Shown: positions 11,036-21,804 of the stretch, in pieces | How the letters are laid out: every line of letters begins with the position of its first letter | Numbering within the stretch: position 1 is the stretch's first letter | Assembly: GCF_003086295.3 (NCBI RefSeq) | Contig: NC_092051.1 | Span: 72,789,772 to 72,853,771, forward strand | Direction: 5' to 3' | DNA: 64,000 nt | Origin: Arachis hypogaea | Taxonomy: Eukaryota; Streptophyta; Magnoliopsida; Fabales; Fabaceae | The notes under the pieces: generated by a model | What the model was told of the DNA's origin: nothing | The model's input: only the letters and a program-made list of their open reading frames with translations | The model's database searches: none | Made by a program: the position numbers and the translations under genes

Positions 11036-12187
11036 TTAGTGATGGTGGCGTTTCCTTCTTGAGGAACCAATGATGTCCTTGAGCTCTTCTATGTCTCTTC
11101 CTTGTCTTTGTTGCTCCTCCCTCATTGCTTTTTGATCTTCTCTTATTTCATGAAGCATGATGGAGTGCTCTTGATATTCCACCCTTAGTTGTCCCATATT
11201 GGAACTCAATTCTCCTAGGGAGGTGTTAATTTTCTCCCAATAGTTTTTTGGAGGAAAGTGCATTTGAGGCATCTCCGGGATCTCATGGTGATGAGCTTCA
11301 TACGCCTCTTGAGCTCCATGAATGGGCTCTCTTGCTTGCTCCATCTTCTTCTTAGTGATGGGCTTGTCCTCTTTAATGAGGATATCTCCCTCTATGTCAA
11401 TCCCAGCCGAATTGCATAGGTGGCAGATGAGGTGAGGAAAGGCTAACCTTGCCATAGTGGAGGACTTGTCAGCCACCTTGTAGAGTTCTTGAGGTATAAT
11501 CTCATGAACTTCCACCTCTTCTCCAATCATGATGCTATGGATCATGATGGCCCGGTCTATAGTAACTTCAGACCGGTTGCTAGTGGGAATGATTGAGCAT
11601 TGAATGAACTCCAACCATCCTCTAGCTACAGGCTTGAGGTCCACTCTTCTTAGTTGAACCGGCTTGCCTTTGGAGTCAATCTTCCATTGAGCTCCTTCTA
11701 CACATATGTCCATAAGGACTTGGTCCAACCTTTGATCAAAGTTGACTCTCCTTGTGTAGGGGCGTGCGTTCTCTTCCATGTTTGGCAAGTTGAACGCCAA
11801 CCTCACATTCTCCGGACTAAAATCTAAGTATTTCCCCCGAACCATTGTAATATAGTTCTTTGGATCCGGGTTCTTACTTTGATCATGGTTCTTGGTGATC
11901 CATGCATTAGCATAGAACTCTTGAACCATTAGGATGCCGACTTGTTGGATGGGATTTGTTAGAACTTCCCAACCTCTTCTTTGAATTTCATGTCAAATCT
12001 CCGGATACTCATTTCTTTTGAGTTTGAAAGGGACCTCAGGGATCACCTTCTTCTTGGCCACAACATCATAGAAGTGGTCTTGATGGGCTTTGGAGATGAA
12101 CCTTTCCATCTCCCATGACTCGGATGTGGAAGCTTTTGTCTTCCCCTTCCCCTTTCTAGAGGATTCTCCGGTCTTAGGTGCCATCAA
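11036..12187 (-). pseudogene. ORF2 of G: Athila-type downstream protein
   Basis: About 383 codons in one frame with a single in-frame stop at about 11991. It occupies the position after pol where Athila elements carry an env-like ORF. Lys/Ser-rich start (ESSRKGKGKTKAS), then the conserved globular block (RRGWE, MVQEFYANAW, FDQRLDQVL, LKPVARGWLEFI, IPTSNRSEVTIDRA) shared with ORF2 of A and more distantly of D. This block is what databases call a putative plant transposon protein domain (from memory). The last ~80 residues are probably coiled coil (EIREDQKAMREEQQRQGRD). I see no signal peptide or membrane segment, so an envelope role is not supported. Function unknown. Confidence 0.8.
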
Positions 12188-12222
12188 TGGTAATGGAAAA
12201 ACAAAAAGCTTATGCTTTTACC

Positions 12223-12257
12223 ACACCAAACTTAGAATTTTGCTCGCCCTCGAGCAA
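12223..12257 (-). other. Pre-ORF2 hairpin and TAAGTTTGGTGT motif (G)
   Basis: Minus strand: 7-bp stem TTGCTCG / CGAGCAA with loop AGGG (12240-12257) followed by TAAGTTTGGTGT (12223-12234), ending 36 nt before the ORF2 ATG. The stem sequence differs from the pre-LTR copy while pairing is kept. Confidence 0.8.
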
Positions 12258-12735
12258 TAAAAGAAAGAATAGATGAAGAAGAAGAAGAAATAGAGGAGAG
12301 GGAGAGTGGTAAGTGTTTTCGGCCAAGAAGGGTGTAGAGGGGTGTGTTGTGTGAATTTGATGAAGAATGGAGGGCTTTATATAGGGAAGGGAGGGGGGGT
12401 TATTGTTCGGCCATGTGGGTGGGTTTGGGTGGGAAATTGGTTTTGAATTTTGAAGGTAGGTGGAGTTTATGAGGTAGGTTTATGGGGAAGAGTGGATGGA
12501 TGTGAGTGGTGAAGAGGTGATGGGGAAGAGAGTTTGAGGTGATTGGTGAAGGATTTTTGGGGAAGAGTGTTTATGGGGTTGTGTGAAAGAGAGTGGTGAG
12601 AAGAAGTGAGTGGAGGTAGGTGGGGATCCTGTGGGGTCCACAGATCCTGAGTGGATCCTGTGGGGTTCACAAATCCTGAGGTGTTCAAGGATTTACATCC
12701 CTGCACCCATTAGGCATGTAAAAATGCCTTTGCAC
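12258..12735 (-). other. Spacer upstream of ORF2 (G)
   Basis: Low-complexity GGTGG/AAGAG-rich sequence with short direct repeats (GATCCTGTGGGG words at 12626-12670). The open frames here follow the repeats and have no recognisable protein. I see no gene. Confidence 0.5.
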
Positions 12736-12955
12736 CCAACTCTGGGCGTTCAGCGCCAGGTTGGTGGCCATTTTGGGCGTTCAACGCCCATTTGTGTGCC
12801 ATTTCTGGCGTTGAACGCCAGAACCATGCCTGTTCTGGCGTTGAACGCCAGAACCATGCCTGTTCTGGCGTTCAGCACCCAGAAGCTGCCCATTTTGGGC
12901 GTTCAGCGCCAGAACCATGCTCTGTTCTGGCACTGCACGCCAGACAGATGCTCCT
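12736..12955. repeat. Palindromic GGCGTT/AACGCC array in G spacer
   Basis: Around nine half or full sites of the same motif found in the G LTR, including tandem units CTGGCGTTGAACGCCAG at 12807-12823 and 12835-12851. It lies between gag-protease and ORF2. Confidence 0.85.
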
Positions 12956-13083
12956 CCAGGGTGTGATTTTTCTTCTACTATTTTTAATTCCGTTTTCAAT
13001 TTTTATATTTATTTTGTGACTCCACATGATCATGAACCTACAAAGACATATAATTAAGAAAAATATAGTTAGATAAATAAAAA

Positions 13084-13099
13084 TTGGGTTGCCTCCCAA
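13084..13099 (-). other. Post-stop hairpin TTGGG-AGGCAA-CCCAA (G)
   Basis: 5-bp stem with loop AGGCAA on the minus strand, 68 nt after the gag-protease stop, preceded by AAGCGCTTG. Same position and loop type as in B, B2 and D, with a different stem. Confidence 0.7.
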
Positions 13100-13166
13100 C
13101 AAGCGCTTCTTTAATGTCAATAGCTTGACAGTGGGCTCTCATGGAGCCTCACAGATGTGCAGAGCT

Positions 13167-15483
13167 TTATTGAAACTCTCCAACACCAAACTTAGAGTTT
13201 GGATATGGGAGTTCAACACCAAACTTAGAGTTTGGTTGTGGCCTCCCAACACCAAACTTAGAGTTTGACTGTGGGGGCTCTGGTTGACTCTGCTTTGAGA
13301 GAAGCTTTTTCTGCTTCCTCTCCATGGTTGCAGAGGGAGATCCTTGAGTTTTAAACACAAGGGAGTCCTCATTCCATTGAAGGACTATTTCATCTCTGTC
13401 AACATCAATCACAGCTCTTGCTGTGGCCAGGAAAGGTCTTCCTAGGATGATGGATTCATCCTCTTCCTTTCCAGTATCCAGTATCCAGGACTATGAAATC
13501 AGTAGGGATGTAAAGGCCTTCAACCTTTACTAAAACGTCCTCTAGTTGTCCATATGCCTGTTTTCTTGAATTGTCTGCCATCTCTAATGAGATTTTAGCA
13601 GCTTGCACCCCATAGATTCCCAGTTTCTCTATTACAGAGAGGGGCATGAGGTTTATTCCTGAACCAAGGTCACACAGAGCCTTAAAGATCATGGTGCCTA
13701 TGGTGCAGGGTATTATGAACTTTCCAGGATCCTGTCTCTTCTGAGGCAATGTCAGTTGATCCAGATCACTTAATTCATTGATGAACAAGGGGGGTTCAAC
13801 TTCCCAATTATCAATGCCAAATAATTTGGCATTCAGCTTCATGATTGCACCAAGAAACTTGGCAGTTTGCTCTTCAGTAACATCCTCATTCTCTTCAGAA
13901 GAGGAATACTCATCAGAGCTCATGAAGGGCATAAGGAGGTTCAATGAAATCTCTATGGTCTCTAGATGAGTCTCAGATTCCTTTGGTTTCTCAGAGGGAA
14001 GCTCCTTATTGGTCACTGGACGTCCCAGGAGGTCTTCCTCCTTGGGATTCACGTCCTCCTCTCCCTCATTGGGTTCGGCCATTTTGCTTATGTCAATGGC
14101 CTTGCACCCTCCTTTTGGATTCTCTTCTGTATTGCTTGGGAGAGTACTGGGAGGGATTTCAGTGATCCTTTTACTTAGCTGGCCCACTTGTGCTTCCAAA
14201 TTTCTAATGGAAGATCTTGTTTCATTCATGAAACTTACAGTGGCCTTGGACAGATTAGAGACTAAGTTTGCTAAATTAGAAGTATTTTGTTTAGAGTTCT
14301 CTATCTGTTGCTGAGTGGATGATGGAAAAGGTTTATTATTGTTAAACCTGTTTCTTCCACCATTATTAAAGCCTTGTTGAGGCTTTTGATCCTTCCATGA
14401 GAAATTTGGATGATTTCTCCATGATGAGTTATAGGTGTTTCCATAAGGTTCACCTAAGTAATTCACTTCTGCTATTGCAGGGTTCTCAGGATCATAAGCT
14501 TCTTCTTCATAAGAAGCCTCTTGAGTACTGTTGGATGCAGCTTGCATTCCATTCAGACTCTGAGAAATCATATTGACTTGCTGAGTCAATATTTTATTCT
14601 GAGCCAATATGGAATTCAGAGTATCAACTTCAAGAACTCCCTTCTTCATAGGCGTCCCATTACTCACAGGATTCCTTTCAGAAGTGTGCATGAACTGGTT
14701 ATTAGCAACCATGTCAATGAGTTCTTGAGCTTCTGCAGGCGTTTTCTTTAGGTGAATGGATCCACCTGCAGAAGTGTCCAGTGACATTTTTGATAGCTCA
14801 GATAAACCATCATAGAATATATCCAGGATGGTCCATTCTGAAAGCATGTCAGAAGGACACTTTTTGGTCAACTGTTTGTATCTTTCCCAAGCTTCATAGA
14901 GGGATTCACCTTCTTTCTGTCTGAAGGTTTGAACATCAGCTCTAAGCTTGCTCAGCTTTTGAGGAGGAAAGTACTTGGCTAAGAAAGCCGTGACCAGCTT
15001 ATCCCAAGAGTTCAGGCTGTCTTTGGGTTGAGAATCCAACCATAATCTAGCTCTGTCTCTTACAGCAAAAGGGAAAAGCATGAGCCTGTAGACTTCAGGA
15101 TCTACTCCATTAGTCTTAACAGTATCACATATCTACAAGAATTCATTTAAGAACTGAAAAGGATCTTCAGATGGAAGTCCATGAAACTTGCAGTTCTGCT
15201 GCATCAGAGAAACTAATTGAGGTTTCAACTCAAAGTTGTTTGCTCGAATGGCAGGAATGGAGATGCTTCTTCCATGTAAATTGGAATTAGGTGCAGTAAA
15301 GTCACCAAGCATCTTCCTTACATTATTATTATTTTCGGCTGCCATCTCCTCTTCCTGTTCGAAAATTTTTGAAAGGTTATCTCTGGATTGTTGTATTTTA
15401 GCTTCTCTTAGTTTCCGTTTCAGAGTCCTTTCAGGTTCTGGATCTGCTTCCACAAGAATGTTCTTATCCTTGCTCCTGCTCAT
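13167..15483 (-). pseudogene. gag-pro: gag-protease of element G
   Basis: Single long frame starting MSRSKDKN at 15483, broken by one in-frame TAG at 15133 and by a 7-bp tandem duplication (AGTATCC) near 13480 that shifts the frame. The gag capsid region is around LMLFPFAVRDRARLWLDSQP, LAKYFPPQKLSKLR and TFRQKEGESLYEAWERYK. An Asn/Gln-rich region and a coiled-coil stretch (LEAQVGQLSKRI) follow. The protease has LCDLGSGINLMP where relatives have DLGASIN (Ala-Ser replaced by Gly-Ser/Gly), then IILGRPF. The C terminus has three NSKFGV repeats. Unlike E and A it ends after protease with no RT or integrase. Gag would build the particle; with two lesions this copy is probably inactive. Confidence 0.85.
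13183..13270 (-). repeat. Triple TAAGTTTGGTGT repeat at the end of gag-protease
   Basis: Three copies of CTCTAAGTTTGGTGTTG (minus strand) spaced 33 bp, at 13183-13194, 13216-13227 and 13249-13260 for the 12-base core. They encode the NSKFGV repeats. The core is the same 12-mer that adjoins both hairpins of this element. Confidence 0.85.
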
Positions 15484-17358
15484 ATGACAAAGAAGAGGGC
15501 ACAGAAAAATAATAATAATAATAGAGATCCTTTATACCACAGTATAGAGATCCCTGTGTGAGTAGAAGAAGAGGGGGAGACAAAGAATGTAATGTAATGG
15601 AAGAAACACAACTGTGAGGATGGTTGAGATGTGAGGTGAGATGTTAGTAAATGAATAAATAAATAGAATAAGATGGGAGAGGAAAAAATTTTCGAAAATA
15701 ATTTTTGAAAAAAGGTTAGTGATTTTCGAAAATGGTTTTTGAAAAATGTTAGTATTTTTCGAAAATTTTTAAAATCAAAAATAAAAATAAGAATAATTAG
15801 TTAATTAAAAAGAAATTTTTTAAAAAGAGGGTAGATATTTTCGAAAATTAGAGAGAGAGAGTTAGTTAGGTAGTTTTGAAAAAGTTAAGAAACAAACAAA
15901 AAGTTAGTTAGTTAGTTGAACAAATTTTGAAAAGATAAGAAGTTAGGAGGTTAGAAAAGATATTTTGAAATTAGATTTTTGAAAAAGATAAGATGAGAAG
16001 ATATTTTTGAAAAGATATGATAGAAATTAGTTTTTGAAAAAGATTTGATTTTTAAAATCTCAATTAATGACTTGATTCATAAGAAATCACAAGATATGAT
16101 TCTAGAACTTAAAGTTTGAATCTTTCTTAACAAGCAAGTAACAAACTTCAAATTTTTGAATCAAAACATTAATTGATTATGTTATTTTCGAAAATTATGA
16201 TATAAAAATAAGGAAAAGATTTTTGAAAAATATTTTTGGAATTTTCGAAAATAACTAAGAATTTTGAAAAAGATTTGATTTTTGAAAAAGATTTTGAAAA
16301 AGATAAGATTTTCAAATTGAAAATTTGATTTGACTCATAAGAAACAACTTGATTTTAAAAATTTTTGAAAAAGTCAATCCAAATTTTCGAATTTGATGAG
16401 AGAAAATGGGAAGGATATTTTTTTGATTTTTGAAATTTTTATGATGAGAGAGAAAAACACTAAAAAGATGCAATGCATGAAATTTTTAGATCAAAACATG
16501 TGATGCATGCAAGAATGCTATGAATGTCAAGATGAACACCAAGAACACTATGAATGTCAAGATGAACATCATAGACACAATTTTGAAAAATTTTTAATGC
16601 AAAGAAAACATGCAAGACACCAAACTTAGAATTCTTTAATGCTTAGACACTAAGAATTCAAGAATGCATATGATAAACATGAAAAGACACAAAACAAAAA
16701 ATCATCAAGATCAAACAAGAAGACTTACCAAGAACAACTTGAAGATCATGAAGAACACTATGAATGCATGAATTTTCGAAAAAATGCTAGATGCATATGC
16801 AATTGACACCAAACTTATAACATGACTCAAGACTCAAACAAGAAACACAAAAATATTTTTGCTTTTTATGATTTTCTAATTTTTTGGATTTTTTTCGAAA
16901 ATTATATGAAAAAGAAAAAATAAGGATTCCAAAATTTTTAACATGAATTCCAGGAATCTTGCATTCTTAGTCTAAAGCTTCAGTCCAGGAATTAGACATG
17001 GCTCACTAGCCAGCCAAGCTTTCAATGAAAGCTTCGGTCCAAAACACTAGACATGGCCAATGGCCAGCCAAGCTTCAGCATGTAATTCAGACATGACACG
17101 CCTGACATACTCATTCCCAAAGGAATTAGACATGGCTTTACAGCCAGCCAGGCTTCAACATGCTTCATGAAACACTAGAATTCATTCTTAAAAATTTTGA
17201 ATAAAATTTTTGAAAACATTTTTATTTTTTTTTTCGAAAACAGATGAGAAAATTTTAGAAATATTTTTGAAAAAAATTTTTTTTTTGAAAATAAAATAAA
17301 AAGAAAATTAACTAATCTGAGCAACAAGATGAACCGTCAGTTGTCCAAACTCGAATAA
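15484..17358 (-). other. AT-rich untranslated leader of G
   Basis: 1.9 kb between PBS and gag ATG. It has about ten copies of TTTTCGAAAA or close variants (for example near 15692, 15723, 15757, 16185, 16242, 16892), two copies of the 12-mer TAAGTTTGGTGT on the minus strand (16617-16628 and 16806-16817), and about three degenerate repeats of roughly 70 bp with AGACATGGC and AGCCAGCCAAGC words at 16960-17165. No gene seen. Confidence 0.7.
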
Positions 17359-17376
17359 TCCCCGGCAACGGCGCCA
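17359..17376 (-). other. Primer-binding site of G (tRNA-Asp)
   Basis: TGGCGCCGTTGCCGGGGA on the minus strand, an exact match to the 3' end of plant tRNA-Asp, six bases from the LTR. Confidence 0.9.
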
Positions 17377-17382
17377 AAAACT

Positions 17383-19103
17383 TGGTGCACGAAATTGTGA
17401 TGTCCAGGCTCAAACAATCCCTGGCAACGTGAGCAACTTGATACGCACAATCGTGATTACACTTTGATTATGTAAAATTTATGGCTCTTTCTTTCCCTGG
17501 CAATGGTGCCAAGAACATGGTGCCAATACCATGGTTCACAACTTCGATACAACTAACCAGCAAGTGCACTGGGTCGTCCAAGTAATACCTTACATGAGTA
17601 AGGGTCGAATCCCACGGAGATTGTTGGTATGAAGCAAGCTATGGTCACCTTGCAAATCTCAGTTAGGCAGATATAAATTGATAATGGTGTTTTCGAATTT
17701 AATATAATAAAATAGGTATAGAAATACTTATGTAATTCATTGGTAGGAATTTAAGATAAGCGAATGGAGATGCTTTCGTTCCTCTGAACCTCTGCTTTCC
17801 TGCTATCTTCATCCAATCAGTCTTACTCCTTTCCATGGCTGGCTTTATGCAAGGGCATCACCGTTGTCAGTGGCTACATCCCCTCTTCTCAGTGAAAAAT
17901 ATGCTCACATGCTCTGTCACAGCACGGCTAATCATCTGTCGGTTCTCGATCATGCTGGAATAGGATTCACCCTCCTTTTGCGTCTGTCACTAACGCCCAG
18001 CACTCGCGAGTTTGAAGCTCGTCACAGTCATTCAATCATTGAATCCTACTTGGAATACCACAGACAAGGTTTAGACTTTCCGGATTCTCTTGAATGCCGC
18101 CATCATTCTAGCTTACGCCACGAAGATTCTGGTTAGGAGATCTAAGAGATATTCATTCTAGCTTATTTCATGTAGAACGGAAGTGTTTGTCAGGCACGTG
18201 TTCATAGGGGAGAATGGTGATGAGCATCACACATAATCATCACCTTCATCACGTTCTTGGGTGTGAATGGATATCTTAGAAGCGAAACAAGATGAATTGA
18301 ATAGAAAACAGTAGTACTTTGCATTAATCTTTGAGGAACAGCATAGCTCCACACCTTAATCTATGGAGTGTAGAAACTCTACCATTGAAAATACATAAGT
18401 GAAAGGTCCAGGCGTGGCCGAATGGCCAGCCCTCAAATGTGATCTAAGATAGCATACAACTGATCAAAGATACCTAATACAATAGTAAAAGGTCCTATTT
18501 ATAATAAACTAGTCACTAGGGTTTACATGAGTAAGTAATTGATGCATAAATCCACTTCCTGGGCCCACTTGGTATGTGTTTGGACTGAGCTTGAGTGTTG
18601 CACGTGTAGAGGTCCTTCTTGGAGTTGAACGCCAGCTTTTGTGCCAGTTTGGGCGTTCAACTCTGGTTTTGGCTCCTTTTCTGGCGCTGGACGCCAGATT
18701 TGGGTAGAAAGTTGGCGTTGAATGCCAGTTTACATCGTCTATTCTTGGCCAAAGTATAGACTATTATATATTGCTGGAAAGCCCTGGATGTCTATTTTCC
18801 AACGCAATTGGAAGCGTGCCATTTTGAGTTCTGTAGCTCCAAAAAATCCACTTTGAGTGCAGGGAGGTCAGAATCCAACAGCATCAGTAGTCCTTCTTCA
18901 ACCTCTGAATCTGATTTTTGCTCAAGTCCCTCAATTTCAGCCAGAAAATACCTGAAATCACAGAAAAACACACAAACTCATAGTAAAGTCCAGAAATGTG
19001 AATTTAACATAAAAACTAATGAAAACATCCCTAAAAGTAACTAGAACCTACTAAAAACATACTAAAAACAATGTCAAAAAGCGTATAAATTATCCGCTCA
19101 TCA
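17383..19103 (-). repeat. 5' LTR of element G
   Basis: 1721 bp, closely similar to 8160-9879. Same U3 box (18762-18810), palindromes (about 18621-18735), TATAAATA near 18496-18503 (minus) and PBS relics (17401-17429, 17494-17511). Confidence 0.9.
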
Positions 19104-20660
19104 TGTCACTTGGTTGTTCATTGGTTGGTCTCTCAGCTGTTGTTTGCTTGGACAGTTAGCCAATTTGCCTCTCTAGACTTCGCAGTGAAGCTTCATGGTT
19201 TTTGTTGGCCAATTCTTAATGCTTGATCATCTTTTCCATCATCATCTCCAGGTTGGAGATCCTTTGAGATTCTTGGGGTGGTTGTGGTTGATTATAGGAT
19301 GTTGAGGGTGAATGAGGATGGATTGATTATGGTTGATCCATCATCATATTTTGCTTAGTGAATGGGTTGTTGGGTGGATAGTAGTTGGGTTGAGGTTGAT
19401 TGTTTTGTGGTTTTTTGTATGGAGTTTGGTTAGTGTTTTGATAGTTTTGATGGTTTGTATTTTTTAAAATGTTCTGGTTTGAGTTTCTCTGCCAAGGCTG
19501 CTGGTTTTGATTCTCTCCCCATTTCAGATTGGGGTGGTTCTTCCAGGATGAGTTGTAGGTATCTCCATGGAAATCATTTGATCAAGAACCTTGATTGTCC
19601 ATATACTGCACTTGTTCTGGCTGCTGCTCCTCATAACTTTCCTCCTGCTGTCCCTACACCACTGATGGTTGGTTAGTTGTGCTCACTGCTGCAAGTTGTA
19701 ATCCATCCATCCTCTTTGACATTGTTTCAATTTGTTGTTGGAGCTGCTGGTGCATGAGTTTGTTCTGAGCTAATATGGTATCAACTCCTTCAAGCTCAAA
19801 TACACCTTTCTTTGAAGTTGCTTGCCTTTCAGAGGAGTAGAAGTACTTATTATTGGCCACCATGTCTATAAGATCATGTGCCTCTTGAGCAGTTTTCATA
19901 ATTTGCAAAGATCCTCCTGATGAATAATCCAAAGCTTTCCTTGAAGGTAGGGACAAGCCTTCATAGAAGTTCTGGAACTCCACCTATTCATTGAACATTC
20001 CTTCTAGGCACCTTCTGATTAGAGCTTTATACCTCTCCCAAGCTTCATACAATGATTCTCCTTCTTGTTGTCTGAAGGTTTGCACATTAGTTTTTAGCTT
20101 AATGACTCTTTGGTGTGGATAGAATTTTGCTAGAAATTTGCTAACCAAATCATCCCAACTGGTGATGCTCTTTTTAGGGAAGGTTTCTAACCAATGTATG
20201 GCTCTGTCTCTCAGTAAAAATGGGAATAAAAGAAGCTTGTATATGTCAGGGTGGATTCCATTGGTTTTGACAGTGTCACAAATTATCAAAAACATAGAGA
20301 GGTGTTGGTTTGGATCTTCAGCAGTACTTCCTCCATATTGACAATTGTTCTGAGCCAGGGTAATCAATTGAGGTTTGAGTTTGAAGTTATTAGCATGGAC
20401 ATTGGGGGTTAGGATGCTGCTCCCACAATTCCTTGGATTGGGGATAGTGTACGAGGCTAAAACTCTTATCTGAGGTTGGCCATTGTTGTTGGCTACACCA
20501 TCAGATGGATTTGGGACATTCCCTTCCATCTCTTAATCCTCTTCTTCTGATTCTGCTTCTCCTACAACTCCCTTTCCAATGCTTCTCTTCTTCTTCTCAA
20601 GAGTGTTCTCTCTGATTCAGAATCAAAGGAGGTGGACTCACCTCTTCTTCCTCCTGACAT
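19104..20660 (-). pseudogene. gag: gag N-terminal half of element E
   Basis: Starts at ATG 20660 (MSGGRRGEST); the frame breaks near 20565 and resumes in the frame holding PNPRNCGSSIL. Capsid motifs include HANNFKLKPQLITLAQN, LLFPFLLRDRAIHWLETFP, LAKFYPHQRVIKLK and TFRQQEGESLYEAWERYK, parallel to gag of G. An in-frame TAG at about 19983 and a TAG at about 19654 follow, then a Gln/Asn/Pro-rich tail. At 19104 the frame meets the TSD of G and continues at 8159. Athila-like gag; dead. Confidence 0.85.
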
Positions 20661-20819
20661 ACAAACAAAACCAGAAACTAAAATGAAACACTCTACTGAT
20701 AGAGTGTGGTTAAGGTTAGTTGAGACAAAATCTCAAACAGTTAAAATGCTAAACAAAAACAAAGAAAAAGTGCTTAATCTAGATTTTCACCCTACTTAAT
20801 CATTGTCAATCTAAATCAA
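20661..20819 (-). other. Short leader of element E
   Basis: About 160 bp of non-coding sequence between PBS and gag start, much shorter than the G leader. Confidence 0.6.
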
Positions 20820-20837
20820 TCCCCGGCAACGGCGCCA
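20820..20837 (-). other. Primer-binding site of E (tRNA-Asp)
   Basis: Exact TGGCGCCGTTGCCGGGGA on the minus strand, four bases from the presumed LTR end at 20842. Confidence 0.9.
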
Positions 20838-20841
20838 AAAA

Positions 20842-21804
20842 CGATTCCACACAAACTCACCGGCAAGTGTACCGGGTCGCATCAAGTAGTAATAACTCAC
20901 AAGAGTGAGGTCGATCCCACAGAGAACGATGGATTGAGCAACTTTAGTTAGGTGATGAATTTAGTTAAGCAAATAGTTCATGATTTGAGTGAAATTTTGA
21001 TTAACAGAAGTGAAATTGCAGAAAGTTAAGGTGCAAAAAGTAATTGGGCAGAAAAGTAAAGTGCAGAAGAGGTAAATTACAGAAACTTAAAGTGTAAGAA
21101 ATTAAAAGAGCTGAAACTTAATTTGCAAGAAAGGTAAATGACTGAAACTTAAAGTGCAAGAAACTTAAATTGCTGAATCTAAATTGCTGGGAAATGTAAA
21201 TTCCTTGAAGAATAAAAGGGATTTGGGTATTGGGATTCAAATTGAACTAGAAAATTGAAGTGCAGTAAACTAAAGAACTATGAGATGAAGAGAAATTGCA
21301 GATGAACCAAACCAGAAATGAAAATTGCAGAAGAAGGAAAATCAGAAAGAAATAATTGAGATCCAATCTTTAATTCATAAATTCAGAAAACAAAAAAGAA
21401 ATGGAACTTCAAGATGAAGAACTTCAGAGAATTCTTCAATCAAAGTTCAAAAACAAAAAGCAGAGAGTAGAAGTTGCAGCAAAAAGAAATAAATATAGAA
21501 AGTAAACTCCGATCCGATCTCAAGAATTCTCAAAAGACTAAAAGAGCAAAAAGAAGTTTCAAAAAATGAAAAAATGAAAGTAAAAATCCAACTAAAAGGT
21601 AAAACGTAAAAAGTCCCAGCTCAAATCCAATTTAATCCTATTTATACACTTTCTACTTTAGTCATTAAGCACTTGGAATGGGCCTTTGGATTTGTGAAGA
21701 AATGGATCCAAAAATGGTACTTGGTGGCATGGGTCAGGGTACATTTGGTTCCTTCCCAGTGGAGCGTTCAGTTTACTCAATGAATGCTACGTTCATTAGT
21801 GATG
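20842..21804 (-). repeat. 5' LTR of E, proximal part (U5 side)
   Basis: LTR from its PBS end to the insertion point of A. The terminal base pair reads CG rather than the expected TG (plus-strand view), probably a point mutation. Minus-strand TATAAATA lies at 21639-21646 and the palindrome array starts at 21762. 21800-21804 is the degraded left target duplication of A. Confidence 0.8.

Larger units (their letters stand above)
8160..19103 (-). mobile_element. Element G, complete non-autonomous Athila-type retrotransposon
   Basis: 10,944 bp with LTRs of 1720 and 1721 bp and a perfect TSD, TGTCA at 8155-8159 and 19104-19108, inside gag of E. Order on the minus strand: 5' LTR, PBS, 1.9-kb AT-rich leader, gag-protease, post-stop hairpin, palindrome spacer, hairpin plus TAAGTTTGGTGT, ORF2, 1.1-kb tail, hairpin plus TAAGTTTGGTGT, 3' LTR. 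No RT, RNase H or integrase. It looks like an internal-deletion derivative of an A-like element and would need enzymes in trans. Confidence 0.9.

Noticed and set aside
11036..12187. ORF2 as a true envelope glycoprotein
   Set aside because: No signal peptide, transmembrane segment or cleavage site visible in any of the three copies; only the position is env-like.
17359..17376. Possible tRNA gene fragment (tRNA-Asp 3' end), as at the other PBS sites
   Set aside because: Only 18 bp complementary to the tRNA end, always beside an LTR: primer-binding sites.
21800..21804. Perfect TSD for element A
   Set aside because: TGATG versus CCATG do not match; insertion is inferred from rejoining of the E LTR instead.
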